A stretch of DNA of 64,000 nucleotides from Platanthera guangdongensis. Lineage: Eukaryota; Streptophyta; Magnoliopsida; Asparagales; Orchidaceae. Location of the stretch: contig CM077147.1 in assembly GCA_039583875.1 (NCBI GenBank), forward strand, positions 163,307,866-163,371,865, given 5' to 3'. This document shows, piece after piece, positions 1-10,369 of this stretch. Position 1 is the stretch's first letter; every line of letters starts with the position of its first letter. The translations under genes were made by a program, and so were the position numbers. Under the pieces are notes generated by a model. The model did not search any database, was not told where the DNA came from, and saw only the letters and a list, made by a program, of their open reading frames with translations.

Positions 1-1886
1 TCGAGTATTTTGGGAATACTCGGACTCTTTTGTAGTTGTCTTTATTGACGACATTCTGGTTTACTCCAAATCAAAGGTGGAGCATGAGACTCACTTGAGA
101 GTAGTCTTGCAAGTGTTGAGAGAGAACCAGCTTTATGCAAAGTTCTCGAAGTGCGAGTTCTGGCTAGAGAAGGTGGCATTTTTGGGCCACGTGATTAGTG
201 GGGATGGGGTGGCGGTAGATCCAACAAAAGTGGAATCCATCAGAGATTGACCGATTTTGAGAACCGTGGCAGAATTCTGAAGTTTTCTTGGACTAGCCGG
301 GTACTATAGAAGATTCGTAGAAAACTTTTCGCAGATTGCTCTACCCATCACATCACTAACTCGTAAGGATCAGAAGTTTGTGTGGACTTAGGAGTGCAAT
401 CAGGCATTTGAGACACTGAAGGAAAGGCTGATGACGACTCCAATCCTAAGTCTACCGAAAGGGACCGAAGGATTTCAAATTTTCAGTGATGCATCGAGAT
501 GCAGTTTGGGTTTCGTATTGGTGCAACATGGCAGTGTGATAGCCTATGGGTCTAGGAAACTGAAGACTCACGAGAGGAATTACCCCGTCCATGACTTTGA
601 GTTGGCGGCTGTAATTTTCATGTTGAAATTATGGCGGCACTATGTTTATGGTACGAAGGTGGAGATCTTCACGCATCACAAAAGCCTGAAGTATCTCCTA
701 GATCAGAAGGACTTAAATATGCGGCAACACAGATGGGTCAAGTTCCTTGGAGACTATGAGATGGTGATTCAGTATACTCCAGGCAAAGACAATGTGGTGG
801 CAGATGCCTTGAGTAGAAAATACTCGGGGCAAGGGAATTGGATCGACGCTCATGATGAGCGGTTGGTGCGGGACTGGGAGTCCCTTGGCATGGTATGTGT
901 AGCAAGAGGCGAGTCTAATGTGGCTCGGTGGAACTGGATTGAAATGCAGAACGACTTGTCCGATCGTATTCGGGAAGTGACTCAGTTGGATGTGGAGTTT
1001 CAACCATACGTGGTGGAAGCTCAAAATGGCGAGAGCAACGCTTGGGAGTTGATTGATGGGATTCTGAGGAAGGATGGAAGGATTTGTGTACCGCAGTTCA
1101 GCAAGCTCCGCGAGGAGTTAATGTTTGAGGCTCACTCTACAAAGTACTCCATTCACTAGGGCAGTACAAAGATGTACCTGGATATGAAGAAATCCTTTTG
1201 GTGGCCTGGACTGAAGCGGGACGTAGCTCTGTACGTGAATCGATGCCAAACTTGTGCCTTGGTGAAGGCCGAGTGTCAGAAGCCGGGCGGGTTCCTGAAG
1301 CCTCTTCCTATCCCCGGGTGGAAATTCGATGACATCTCCATGGACTTTGTGCATGGGTTACCTAGATCGCAGTAGGGTAACGACATGATTTGGGTGATTG
1401 TGGATCGCTTAACCAAAGTGGCTCACTTCAACCCAAATTGGAAGGAGGACAGCATGGAGAAGCTGGTAGAGTTGTATGTTCGCAACATTGTGCGACTACA
1501 TGGGATTCCTAAAAGTATAGTTAGTGATCGCGATGGACGTTTCACGTCCAAGGACTGGAGGTTGGTTCAAAAGAGTCTGGGCACGAAGCTAAAGTTCAGT
1601 ACGACTTTCCATCCTCAAACAGACGGCCAAACTGAAAGAACGAATCGTACTGTGGAGGATATGCTGAGGATGTGTATTTTTGATTTCGGCAAGAAATGGG
1701 AGGATCACCTCTTCATGGTGGAGTTCACTTATAATAACAGTTATCAAGCAAGTATAAAAATGGCACCATACGAAGCTTTGTATGGGAGGTGGTGTCGAAC
1801 ACCGATGTCTTGGACAGAGGCAGGAGACACCAAAATTTTGGGAAAAGGAGTGGTTGCTGATGCATGTGAGTTGGTGCGAACCATTC
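1..1886 (+). pseudogene. pol: Element A Ty3/gypsy pol, 5' part: end of RT, RNase H, integrase
   Basis: The left part of a decayed Ty3/gypsy polyprotein that enters from beyond the window. One frame (codons starting at base 2) shows the RT active-site block FIDDILVYS (41-67), RNase H with the SDAS block (482-496), the integrase zinc finger (about 1130-1255) and the integrase core with DFVHGLP, SDRDGRF and the E-containing ERTNRT block. It is close in sequence to the pol of D and E, so it belongs to the Tekay/Del chromovirus type. It is dead: in-frame stops lie at 248, 278, 389, 1157 and 1373. The RNase H catalytic Asp of the family's TDHKS block is His here (codon 674-676). At 1887 a solo LTR interrupts it, and it resumes at 3570. 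Confidence 0.93.
1882..1886. repeat. Target-site duplication CATTC of the solo LTR (left copy)
   Basis: CATTC here is repeated at 3570-3574, directly flanking the solo LTR. With one copy removed, the integrase frame of element A runs straight across the junction, which confirms the insertion site. Confidence 0.9.
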
Positions 1887-3569
1887 TTAAAGTGAGCTGT
1901 TAGATCAGGAATACTCTAGAGGGGGGGGGGGGTGAATAGAGTATTCAGGGTTTATAAAATTTTATTCTAATTTGATCTAGTGTAGGAACAAAATAAAACA
2001 GAAATCCTAACAAACAGCCACAACACAAAAACAAAAGAAAAGAGCAATCCAGACAACACAAGAATTTATAGTGGTTCCCCTAACCTTGGGTACATCCACT
2101 CTTCTACCACCCTGGTAGGAATCCACTCAGATTTTTGATCAGGTGCCTGACACCAATGAGCTTTTGATCAGGTGCTCAAAAACCAAACCTCAAGTCTTTT
2201 GGAAGGAGACTTGTGAACCAGAATAATTTTGAAGGGAATTAAAACCCTGTACAAAGGTGGGGATGACAGAGTGATGAAAGTCTTCTTTTTTCAATCATAA
2301 TGAGAAGACTATGTGGATTCAGTGATGTTGTCAAAGCTCCCCCTGAGATGTAAAAGGGTTCAGGCTGGGAACCTTTGCACAGGGTGAGTAGGCCTTTAAT
2401 CTGCAGCCTTGACCAGAGAAATCTTCAGGAACTTCTTTGACAGATGGATTTCTTGTTATCCTTTGAAGTGTCCTGTAGAGATGAAGAAGGAAGACTCTTG
2501 ATATTTGATTGATTGTTCTTCTTCTTCAGGAAGCAGATGTTCTTCTAGTCTTGGGCTTGTTTTCTGTAAGCATAGTTCTTTGTAAGAAGGAGCAGAGATA
2601 GAGAGATCCTTATTTTTCAGACTGATTGTATTTTTTCTGTGTGTCTGTCTCTCTTGTTCTTCTGTATTTTGTCTATCTTTCTTTTTTTTGTTTCTTGTTA
2701 GAAGAAGAAGAGAGAGAATCTCTTTTATATTTCCTGTCAAAAATGGTCTTTTGAAATTTTGAAATCTTCTGTAATCAATGTTGACGGCCTAAAGAATAAA
2801 CAACATTGAATTATTTCGTCGACCAGATGACATTTGTTCGTCGAGCTGAGTTCCAAGATCGTCAAGCTAAAGCAGAAAACTGCATTATCCAGAATTGCTT
2901 ATTCTGGGTCTCAAGTTCGTCGAGCTGAGATTGTAACTTCATCGACTGGAGATGATTGTGAACTTGGAATAATTTCAAATGCTTCTGGATGAAAGTGTTG
3001 AAGTGAAGTATCCAGAATTCGTCGATCTATGAATTTGTTTTGTCGAGCTGAGCACCACTAACTGCTGCTGGATAACTCTAGCTATTTTGATCAAAGTTTG
3101 TCGAGCTGAGAATCCTGAGTTCGTCGACTGGAGATGATTCTGGACTTAGAAAAATTGAGAAGCTTCTGGTTGAAGTAAAGGATACAGAAATCATCGATCA
3201 GAGAACTAAGTTCGTCGACCTGAGTCTAGAGAACAACTAAACTTGGAATGCTGAAGGTTGAGTCCAAAGATCGTCGACCTGGGAATGAAGTTCGTCAAGC
3301 TTAGCTCAGAGAATTATTCTCTGTGATCGTTGAGCTGAGCATGACTATCGTCGATCTGAGTTCGACGAACGTCGAACTCATTTTACTTGGTCTCTGGAAA
3401 ATCTCTAAGTCTTTGAGTCTCTGGCAGTCTGATGATGGCTGGTCCATGTGATGTTGCTACTGAGGACTTGGCCTAGACTCTAGGACACAACCATGAACAT
3501 GACTATACATTGTGGGTCTTATGATCCTAACTTAGTGTACCTAGCCCAAATCTTACTAGGGATCCAACA
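1887..3569 (-). mobile_element. Solo LTR of the B (Sirevirus-like copia) family
   Basis: This is the reverse complement of an LTR like those of element B. The right end reads TGTTGGATCC on the minus strand. The left end matches B's LTR terminus (GATCTAACACATCACTTTCA) with a few changes, including loss of the terminal CA. No internal sequence remains, so it is a solo LTR, presumably left by LTR-LTR recombination. It keeps a TATA box (minus strand, 2722-2729) and many TCGTCGA-type words. One is an inverted repeat at 3358-3379 with 10-bp arms (GAGTTCGACG and its complement) around AA. A run of 12 G at 1921-1932 replaces the 6 C seen in B. Length is 1683 bp, against 1773 and about 1936 bp in B. 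Confidence 0.93.
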
Positions 3570-4080
3570 CATTCAAGAGTGCATGAAGGTTGCTCAAGAT
3601 CGTTAAGCAAAATATTTTAATGCTCTCCACAAGAAGCTGGAGTTCGCGGTAGGCGATTGGGTCTATTTAAAGATCAAGCCGTTCAAAGGCGTTTCGCGCA
3701 TTCACCGACTCAAGGAGTTGAATCCGAGGTTTTTGAGACCTTTCGAGGTGGTATAACGGGTGGGAGAAGCAGCGTACTGGTTACCATTGCCCACGGAGCT
3801 GAGCGGATTCCACGACGTCTTCCATGTCTCCGTCTTAAGGAAAGCCTTAGTAGAGGCTAGTGTGGTGATCGAATCAGCATCGATGCCGATAGAAGAGGAC
3901 TTGAGGATGCGAGTTCGTCCAGTTGCTATAGAGGATTCAGAAATTCGACAGTTTCGGAACAAAGAGGTCAAACTCGTAAAAGTCTGATGGGACAACTGCG
4001 GTCGTGAGGAGCTCTCTTGGGAGCGAGAACAGACCATGCTGGAGGAGTATATAGAGTTTTTTCGTTCATGTATCATTTAA
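3570..4080 (+). pseudogene. pol: Element A pol, 3' part: integrase C-terminus and chromodomain
   Basis: Continuation of A's pol after the solo LTR. It encodes the end of integrase (the [18 protein letters not shown] block typical of the GPY/F region) and a C-terminal chromodomain-like segment (about 3904-4062, with [14 protein letters not shown]). In chromoviruses that domain is thought to steer integration towards marked chromatin. In-frame stops are TAA 3604-3606, TAA 3754-3756 and TGA 3985-3987. The frame ends at TAA 4078-4080, about 65 bases before the 3' LTR, as in D and E. Confidence 0.9.
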
Positions 4081-4108
4081 GTTATGTGTACCACGTTTTG
4101 CTTTCTTA

Positions 4109-4145
4109 AATTTCGGGACGAAATTCTTTTTAAGGGGGAGAGAGT
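4109..4145 (+). promoter_or_regulatory. Element A polypurine tract with upstream hairpin
   Basis: The purine run AAGGGGGAGAGAG (4132-4144) directly precedes the LTR and should prime plus-strand DNA synthesis. Just upstream, AATTTCG (4109-4115) and CGAAATT (4119-4125) form a 7-bp stem with a GGA loop. The same stem-loop position is found in D, E and G. Confidence 0.8.
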
Positions 4146-4213
4146 TGTAACACCCCAAAATTCAAAAGAGGGACGAACAGCGTCGCGAGCCAAGTTTGGG
4201 TCTTGGTAAGGGT

Positions 4214-4860
4214 CACACGGCCTGGGACACTAGCGTGTCTAAGGCTGTGTCATGCTCGGGTTCGTCGTGAGGCCGGGAAGTCGATGATTTTCGCTCGACG
4301 AAGTGTCGAGATAGGGAACACGGCCTAGGACACGGGCGTGTCTATGGCCGTGTCGTGCTCGGGTTCGATGGAGAACTCGGTTGGTCGAAGAACTGTGCTC
4401 GACGAAGTGTCAAAACAGTGAACATGGCTTGGGATACGGGCGTATCCAAGGCCGTATCGTGCACATGTTCGACGAATTTACCACAAATTCAAAGAAAAGG
4501 CAGTCGACGATCGTCGAGACTTCAAACATGGCCTGAGACACGGGCGTATCCCAGGCCGTATCCTGCTCGGGTTGTGAGCCTGGCCATGTAGGGGGATTGA
4601 ACACGGCCTGGAGCCCAGGCGTATTCGGCCAAACACAGCCGTGTCAATTTAGATACGGGCGTGTCGATTACCATGTCCTTCTCGGGTGGTTTTTGATCTT
4701 GTGTCGATGGAGGAACATGCCCAACATCACGGGCATGTACTGAGTGACACGGGCGTGTCATGTTCGACACGGGCATGTCCAGTGCCCGTGTCCTATTCTA
4801 GGTGCGACGGTTTCGACGTCGATTGAGGCACACGACCTTGGACACGGGCGTGTCGCAAGC
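4214..4860 (+). repeat. Inverted-repeat array in the A-family LTR (about 103-bp period)
   Basis: Units begin near 4214, 4318, 4421 and 4524, spaced about 103 bp, and become irregular afterwards. Each holds a dyad of the form arm-ACG-GG-CGT-arm followed by CGACGA words. The arms vary in step: GGACACG with CGTGTC-type partners in one unit, GGATACG (4432-4438) with CGTATCC (4441-4447) in another. A 14-bp perfect palindrome TCGACGATCGTCGA lies at 4504-4517. It is probably part of U3, the promoter side, because it lies upstream of the start exon. Confidence 0.8.
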
Positions 4861-5154
4861 CATGTTCGGCCCATGTATTTTTGATTTTAAGTTCGGATCG
4901 TGGCCGTTCGTTTCCTTCTAATGGGATCTGGTGGTCTAGGGCTGTCCTTACTGAGTTATGTCCGGAAATAGGGTTAGGAAACCCTCATTCTTCTTCAAGT
5001 ACTCTCTTTCTAAGTTCTAGAGAGAAGGGAGAGCAAGGAAGAATGTGAAGGAGAGATCCGGCTGCGGGAGAAGCTTCGGAGCCCCAAATCGCGAGCCGAG
5101 TCCAGATTCGTGGAGGCAAGTCCGTTGCGGTGGTTTTCATCTGGCTAAGTTTCC

Positions 5155-5178
5155 ATGGCTAGGAAGAGAGGTCGTAAG
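5155..5178 (+). other. Putative 8-codon gag start exon with splice donor inside the A LTR
   Basis: ATG at 5155 opens eight codons encoding a basic peptide (MARKRGRK), followed at once by GTAACG (donor GT at 5179-5180). D and E carry the same arrangement at the matching LTR position: 24 nt, eight codons, then GTAACG. In this copy the exon lies in the 3' LTR, so it would only matter in the 5' LTR, which is outside the window. The role is inferred from the comparison with D. Confidence 0.5.
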
Positions 5179-6395
5179 GTAACGACACTTCTCCTCTTGG
5201 TTTTAGTATGCGTGTTTAGCATCTTTTGTTTCAAGCTTTTGGGCACCAAATCTCTCAAATGAGAGGGGTTTGGGTTGCAATGATTCAAGAGGAACCTCTG
5301 GGTCGATTGAGTCCATCACCAACATGTTTTTGCATTAGAGATCCGCTCTGTTAGTAGATTAGGCATTATGGGTGAAGCCATGGTCGCGACCATTAGTCCG
5401 ACTCGGTGATGTTGCATACGAGCTTTAAGGATTTTGTAGAAATTCGTTGCGGCAATATGCCGTTTGTGATGTTTGTGTTTTCCCCCTAATCTCGAGTGAG
5501 TACGTGTTGCCGGAACCGGACAAGGTTAGCTCCGCAATGATGGTAGATGGTTTCCTTGGTGGACAAGGTTAGCTCCACATTGGAAGTAGATGGTTTCCTT
5601 GGTGCGCGGGGACGTTGCAGTACAAATTAGGGATTAGGGTGGGAATGATATTGGATTGTGATGGGCTAAGGCGCGGCTTTGTCTCCATGGTCAGCTCGTT
5701 ATCCCATGACGTGCAAGTCATGTGGGGAGAGTGTCCCGGTGAGACTAGTCCCTTTTTGTGAGACTGACGAGAATGCCAAGCATAAGGCAAGCCCGGGCAA
5801 TGAGGCCATGAGCGGGTGGGGTCCATCAAGGGTTCTTAGAATCAGTCAGTGTGTTAGACGGAATCCTGACATGAGAAGTCAGAGCTTGCAGGCAAGCCCG
5901 GGTCTAAGACCTTGAGTGGGTGGGGCCTTGGCAAGAGTTCTGTGCGGCGGCTTGTATGCCGTTAGCGGAATTGCAGTGCCCTTTTTGTTTGAGGCTTAAT
6001 TCCAATGGGAAAAAGTTAAGTACCCAGATGTTTGATGATGTGCTAGAAGAATACGCGATAGGGTGCCTTGGGTGAAGCCCGGGTTTTGCATACATGTTGC
6101 ATAGTAAATCCCTTTTATTACATGCTCAACAATAGAGAACATGCATGTTTTGTGAGACATCCAAGCCTGTTCTTTTAGTGCTTTACTTATTTATGTATAT
6201 GGTATACAAAGTGCTTACTTGCAGGTTGGAGGGGTACCCTGGGTTCCATTAGGGGCGGCCGGGAGGATATGTGTTTGTTACACAGTTTGAGGTCAGCCTT
6301 TGCTGGCCCACGTTACCACTAAATTTTTACAGGGCAAGGATCGCAAGTAGGAGCTAGCTCACCAGATAATAAGGCCTAAGCTTCATGAAGTGTTT

Positions 6396-6400
6396 CAAGT
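6396..6400. repeat. Target-site duplication CAAGT of element B (left copy)
   Basis: CAAGT directly precedes the 5' LTR of B and is repeated at 24335-24339 directly after its 3' LTR. Joining the flanks restores the LTR of element A. Confidence 0.95.
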
Positions 6401-8173
6401 TGTTAGATCCCTAGTTTGATTTGGGCTAGGTTCACTAACTTAGGATCTTATGACCCACAATGTATAGCCAGGGTCATAGTAAATTCTCTGAGCCGAGCTC
6501 GACGAACTTTGTACTTAGGTCGACGAAAACTTGGACACTACAACAACACTTCAAGCTCAGAAAACATCAAGATATTCTAAGTCCTTAGTATTAGACTTTG
6601 GTCGACGAACTTAGTTCTCAGCTCGACGAACTCTATTCTTTGGTTGACGAATCTTTGGACTACTACAACATTCTGTCAAGACTATGTTCTCTAGTCTCAG
6701 GTCGACAAACTCAGTTCTCTGCCCGACGAATTCTGAATTATCTACTTCAACAACTTAGAACAAGAAGACTTTTGTCGAAACTCAGAGTATATGTCGACAC
6801 CAACTGAGTCGACACTAGAAGAACTTATGTTAACACCCAGATCATCAGTCGACACTTTGGAAAGGTCGTGTCGACACCACACAGAATATTTGACAACTCT
6901 AGAAACTCAGCTCGATGAACTTCAGACACAGAATAGGCAAAGTTCAGAAGAGACAGCAGTTCAGTTTCCAGCTCGACGATTATGGAACTCAGCTCGACGA
7001 ACAGAAGCCGTCTGGTCGACGAACACAACATCTCAGCTCGACGAACTGTGGACTCAGTTCGATGATTTCTGTCAACTGTTCGATGATTCCAGACTAAGTT
7101 ATTTCCAGCCCTGTCCCCATGATTACTGCAATAATTCCTAAGTAATCAATGCTCTAACATTCTCTGAATATAACCTGTTAGAGGAGCATTGATTAGGATA
7201 TTATCCAGGATTATTGCTTGCCATTTTTCCACGGGACAGTTGGGGAAATTATTCAATGCTTCTTATTCTCTAGGCCGTCATCATTGAATATAGAAGGAAT
7301 TCAAAATTCGAAAGATCAATTTCCCCAGAAAATATAAAAAGAGATTTTTCTCTTTTCTTAAATAGACAGATAGAAAGAAAGTCAGAAAAATATACAGAGG
7401 GAAGATTACTGAATCAGACAAGAAAACCACAACACGTCTGCTCTCAATCTTACACTAGATTTCTGATATAGAAGAAAGCCCTTGACCAGAACATCATCTG
7501 TCATCTGAAGAAGAAGAACAATCATTCAAATATCAAGAGCCTTCATTCTTCAAACTCTCCGGGACACTTCACAGAAAAACAAATCTTCCATCTGTCAAAG
7601 AAGTTCCTGAAGATCTCTCTGATCAAGGCTGAAAGCTTGAAGGCCTATCACCCTGTACAAAGCTTAAGTTCTCCAGAACTCTTCTACATCTCTGGGGGAG
7701 CTTTGACAACATCACTGAATCCACTTAAGTCTTCTCAGTTTATTGAGAAAGAGAAGATCTCATCACTCTCTCATCCCCACCTCTGTAAAGGGTTGTCATC
7801 TCCCTTCAAAAGTGATTCTTGGTTACAAGTTGCCTGATCAAAAGACTTGAGGATTTGGTTTTTGAGCACCTGATCAAAAGCTCATTGTTGTCAGGAACCT
7901 TATCAAAAAGCTGAGTGGATTCCTACCAGGGTGGTAGAAGAGTGGATGTACCCAGGTTTGGGAACCACTATAAAATTTTCTTGTGTCGTCTGGTTGCCCC
8001 TTTTTATTTGTGTTCTTGCTGTGCTTGTGTTTTTAGGACTGCTGTGTGCTTATTTATTTTATTGTAATTCTGCACTTTTTAATTACAGTAGAAGCTGTAA
8101 TAGTTTTATAAGGACCTACAAATACTCTATTCACCCCCCTCTAGAGTATATTAGATCTAACACATCACTTTCA
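6401..8173 (+). repeat. Element B 5' LTR
   Basis: Runs from TGTTAGATCC to CACTTTCA, 1773 bp. Its first 700 bp contain roughly 19 words related to GCTCGACGAAC, GGTCGACGAA or TGTCGACACC, spaced 20-60 bp. Compared with the 3' LTR it lacks about 170 bp after base 6480, corresponding to 17105-17274; both deletion ends share AGT. The part after the TATA box (7333) is the presumed R/U5 and holds no gene. Confidence 0.95.
7333..7340 (+). promoter_or_regulatory. TATA box of the element B 5' LTR
   Basis: TATAAAAA in an AT-rich setting about 930 bp into the LTR, conserved at 23499-23506 in the 3' LTR and at 2722-2729 (minus strand) in the solo LTR. Transcription would start about 30 bp downstream. Confidence 0.65.
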
Positions 8174-8175
8174 AT

Positions 8176-8187
8176 TGGTATTAGAGC
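8176..8187 (+). other. Element B primer-binding site (initiator tRNA-Met type)
   Basis: TGGTATTAGAGC two bases after the LTR end. It differs by one base from TGGTATCAGAGC, the usual complement of the 3' end of initiator tRNA-Met used by plant copia elements. Confidence 0.9.
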
Positions 8188-8280
8188 AGGTTCCTTTGGT
8201 TGTACAAGCTAAACCTTGAACCAAAGATCCTTTGTTAGATCTAAACATTATTTCATTTCATTTAGATTATAAACACAACC

Positions 8281-10338
8281 ATGACACAGAACAAGGATTA
8301 TGCAAGCACCAGACCTCCAGTTTGCAACCTTAATAGGTTTGCCATCTGGAAGGCAAGAATCTAGTTGTACATGAACTATATTGATGAAGACATCTACAAC
8401 TCTATTTTGACAGGTCCCCCACAGGCATCTACATCTACAACATCTTCCAGCAACAACGCAGTCCCACCACCTGAGTGGAATGAAGCCCAGAAGAAAGCAA
8501 AGATTGCTGATGCCAAAGGCATGAACATATTGGCTCAGACTATGTCAGATGACATCTTTCAGAAGTAGCTGAGTGCACCTATACAAAAGCAATCTGGGAT
8601 TCACTCAATCAAATGGTTGCTAGCTCAGCAGATAAGAGGAAAGATAAAAGATAAAACCTCATCACACAATATGAAAACTTCAAGAAGGATGAGGTAGAAA
8701 CAGTTGAAGTGATGTACAACAGGCTTAGCTCCATCATTAGTGAGCTAAGGACCTTAGATAAAGAAATCACCTTGACTGAAGTGAATGACAAGATCCTAAT
8801 ATGCTTCACTAGCTCATGGGACACCAGGATCTGGACAATCAAAGAGGCCAGAAGCTTGAATGAGATTTCAACTGAATCTCTCCTAGGAAAGCTCAAAACT
8901 TATGAGCAGCTAATTAAGTCTAGAGAAGTAGTGGAACACATGACTCCTCCTCCAACAAGGAAAGAACAATCCATTGCATTCAAGGCTGCTGAAGAAACTG
9001 AAGCCTCAATAGTCAACGAAGAGCTAATGAGTCTCTTTGCCAAGAGATTCTTCAAAATGGCAAGGAAAGACTTCAGAAAGAAGTCATCCAGACATAACAA
9101 CCAGCCAAGGTATTACAAAACCCCCACTAAAGAGGTAGTGTGTTTTGGGTGCAGTAAACCAGGACATTTCATGTCTGAATGTACTAAAAATCAAAAGAAG
9201 GAAAGAAGAAGGCAGAAGGAATCAAGAAGCAAGCATTACAGCAAGCCCTCTTCCAGCAAGCACAAAAAGAAGGACAAAGGATTTGTGGCTGAAACATGGA
9301 GTGACACAGAAGATGAATCCACATATTCCAGCTCCAGTGAAGAAGAAGAGGAGGCCAAGGCAAAGGAGGTTTGCCTCATGACAATTGATGCAAGCAGTAG
9401 CAGATCAGATACAAATGAATTTGATAATGAAGAAAACCTATCAGCTGAATATCAGGTAATAACATCTTATGATTTTGAATCTGATGAATTTAAAAACTTA
9501 TGCTTAGATTTGATAAGCTCTGAGAAGGAAATCAAACTTCTCAGAGATAAATTGAATGATCTTGATAAAATCACTTCTGAAAATGCAAATCTATCAAGTG
9601 AACTGAAATCTGCAAATGACCAAATTACTTTTCTGAAATCAGAACTTAGCAAAGCTAAGATATTAGAAGAATAATTAAATGGGAGAAGCTTGAAATTGCT
9701 AGATATAACCAGTACAGTAAATGCTAGAACAAATAACTGCAGATTAGGATTAGGAGCCACATCTAAAGAACCAACCCTAATCCAAAGGAATCATCTTTCA
9801 AAACCTGTAAATTTTATCTCTGATAAAGGAAAGAAAAACACTGAACAAGTAAATATGGTTAATAAAATTCTAGAACAAATTGAAGCTAAGGACAAAATCA
9901 AAAACTAGAAGAATGATAAAAATAACAATGTTAAGCAGTTATCGTCGAACTCAGATCGACGATATAGGAACAGATCGTTGAACTCAGAATGACGATCTCT
10001 GAACGCAAACTTCAATAATAATCATTCGTCTAACTGCGATCGACGAACTTTGTATGGTTTGTCGAGCAGAGGTCAATGGACATGGGACACAGAAAATGAA
10101 TATGTTCATTCTCTGGGCAGAGATCGACGATCTCAACCCAATTCGTCAAACTCTGGTCGACGAACTTACAGAAATTCGTCGAACCCAGAAAGACTTAACC
10201 AAAATTTTAACTATAACTGCAACTTAAATAATTCTAGAAAAGCTCTTAATCCTATAGCTGATTGGGTTATACCACCTAGAAGATATCACCCTCTAGGATA
10301 TAAATCCCAACCAGAATTTTCAGTTATTTCCAGCTTTT
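8281..10338 (+). pseudogene. gag: Element B gag (broken)
   Basis: Starts at ATG 8281, about 90 bases after the PBS. The N-terminal part has the copia Gag pattern (WKARI, then an Asp/Glu-rich helix region, and LGKLKTYEQ near 8886-8912). A CCHC zinc knuckle, CFGCSKPGHFMSEC, lies at 9141-9182 and would bind the element's RNA. It is followed by a Lys/Ser/Glu-rich and predicted coiled-coil tail. From about 9940 to 10180 the frame passes through a TCGTCGA/TCGACGA array, read as Ser-Ser-Asn and Asp/Gly-Arg-Arg runs. Breaks: TAG 8361-8363, a frameshift near 8565, TAA 8653-8655, TAA 9672-9674, TAG 9906-9908 and TGA 9988-9990; the frame stops at 10338. Pol lies in a different frame. Confidence 0.88.
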
Positions 10339-10369
10339 AATATCAACAAAGAATATTTAACTGCTTTCA

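Larger units (their letters stand above)
4146..6400 (+). mobile_element. Element A 3' LTR, first part (interrupted by B)
   Basis: The LTR starts with TGTAACACCCC right after the PPT. Element B cuts it at 6400, and it resumes at 24340 and ends in GTTACA at 24672, giving about 2588 bp once B and one duplication copy are removed. The first 700 bp hold an array of about 103-bp units with inverted repeats. A 24-base start exon with splice donor sits at 5155-5178. From about 5180 to 6400 I see no coding capacity; this is the R/U5 side of the LTR. Confidence 0.9.
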
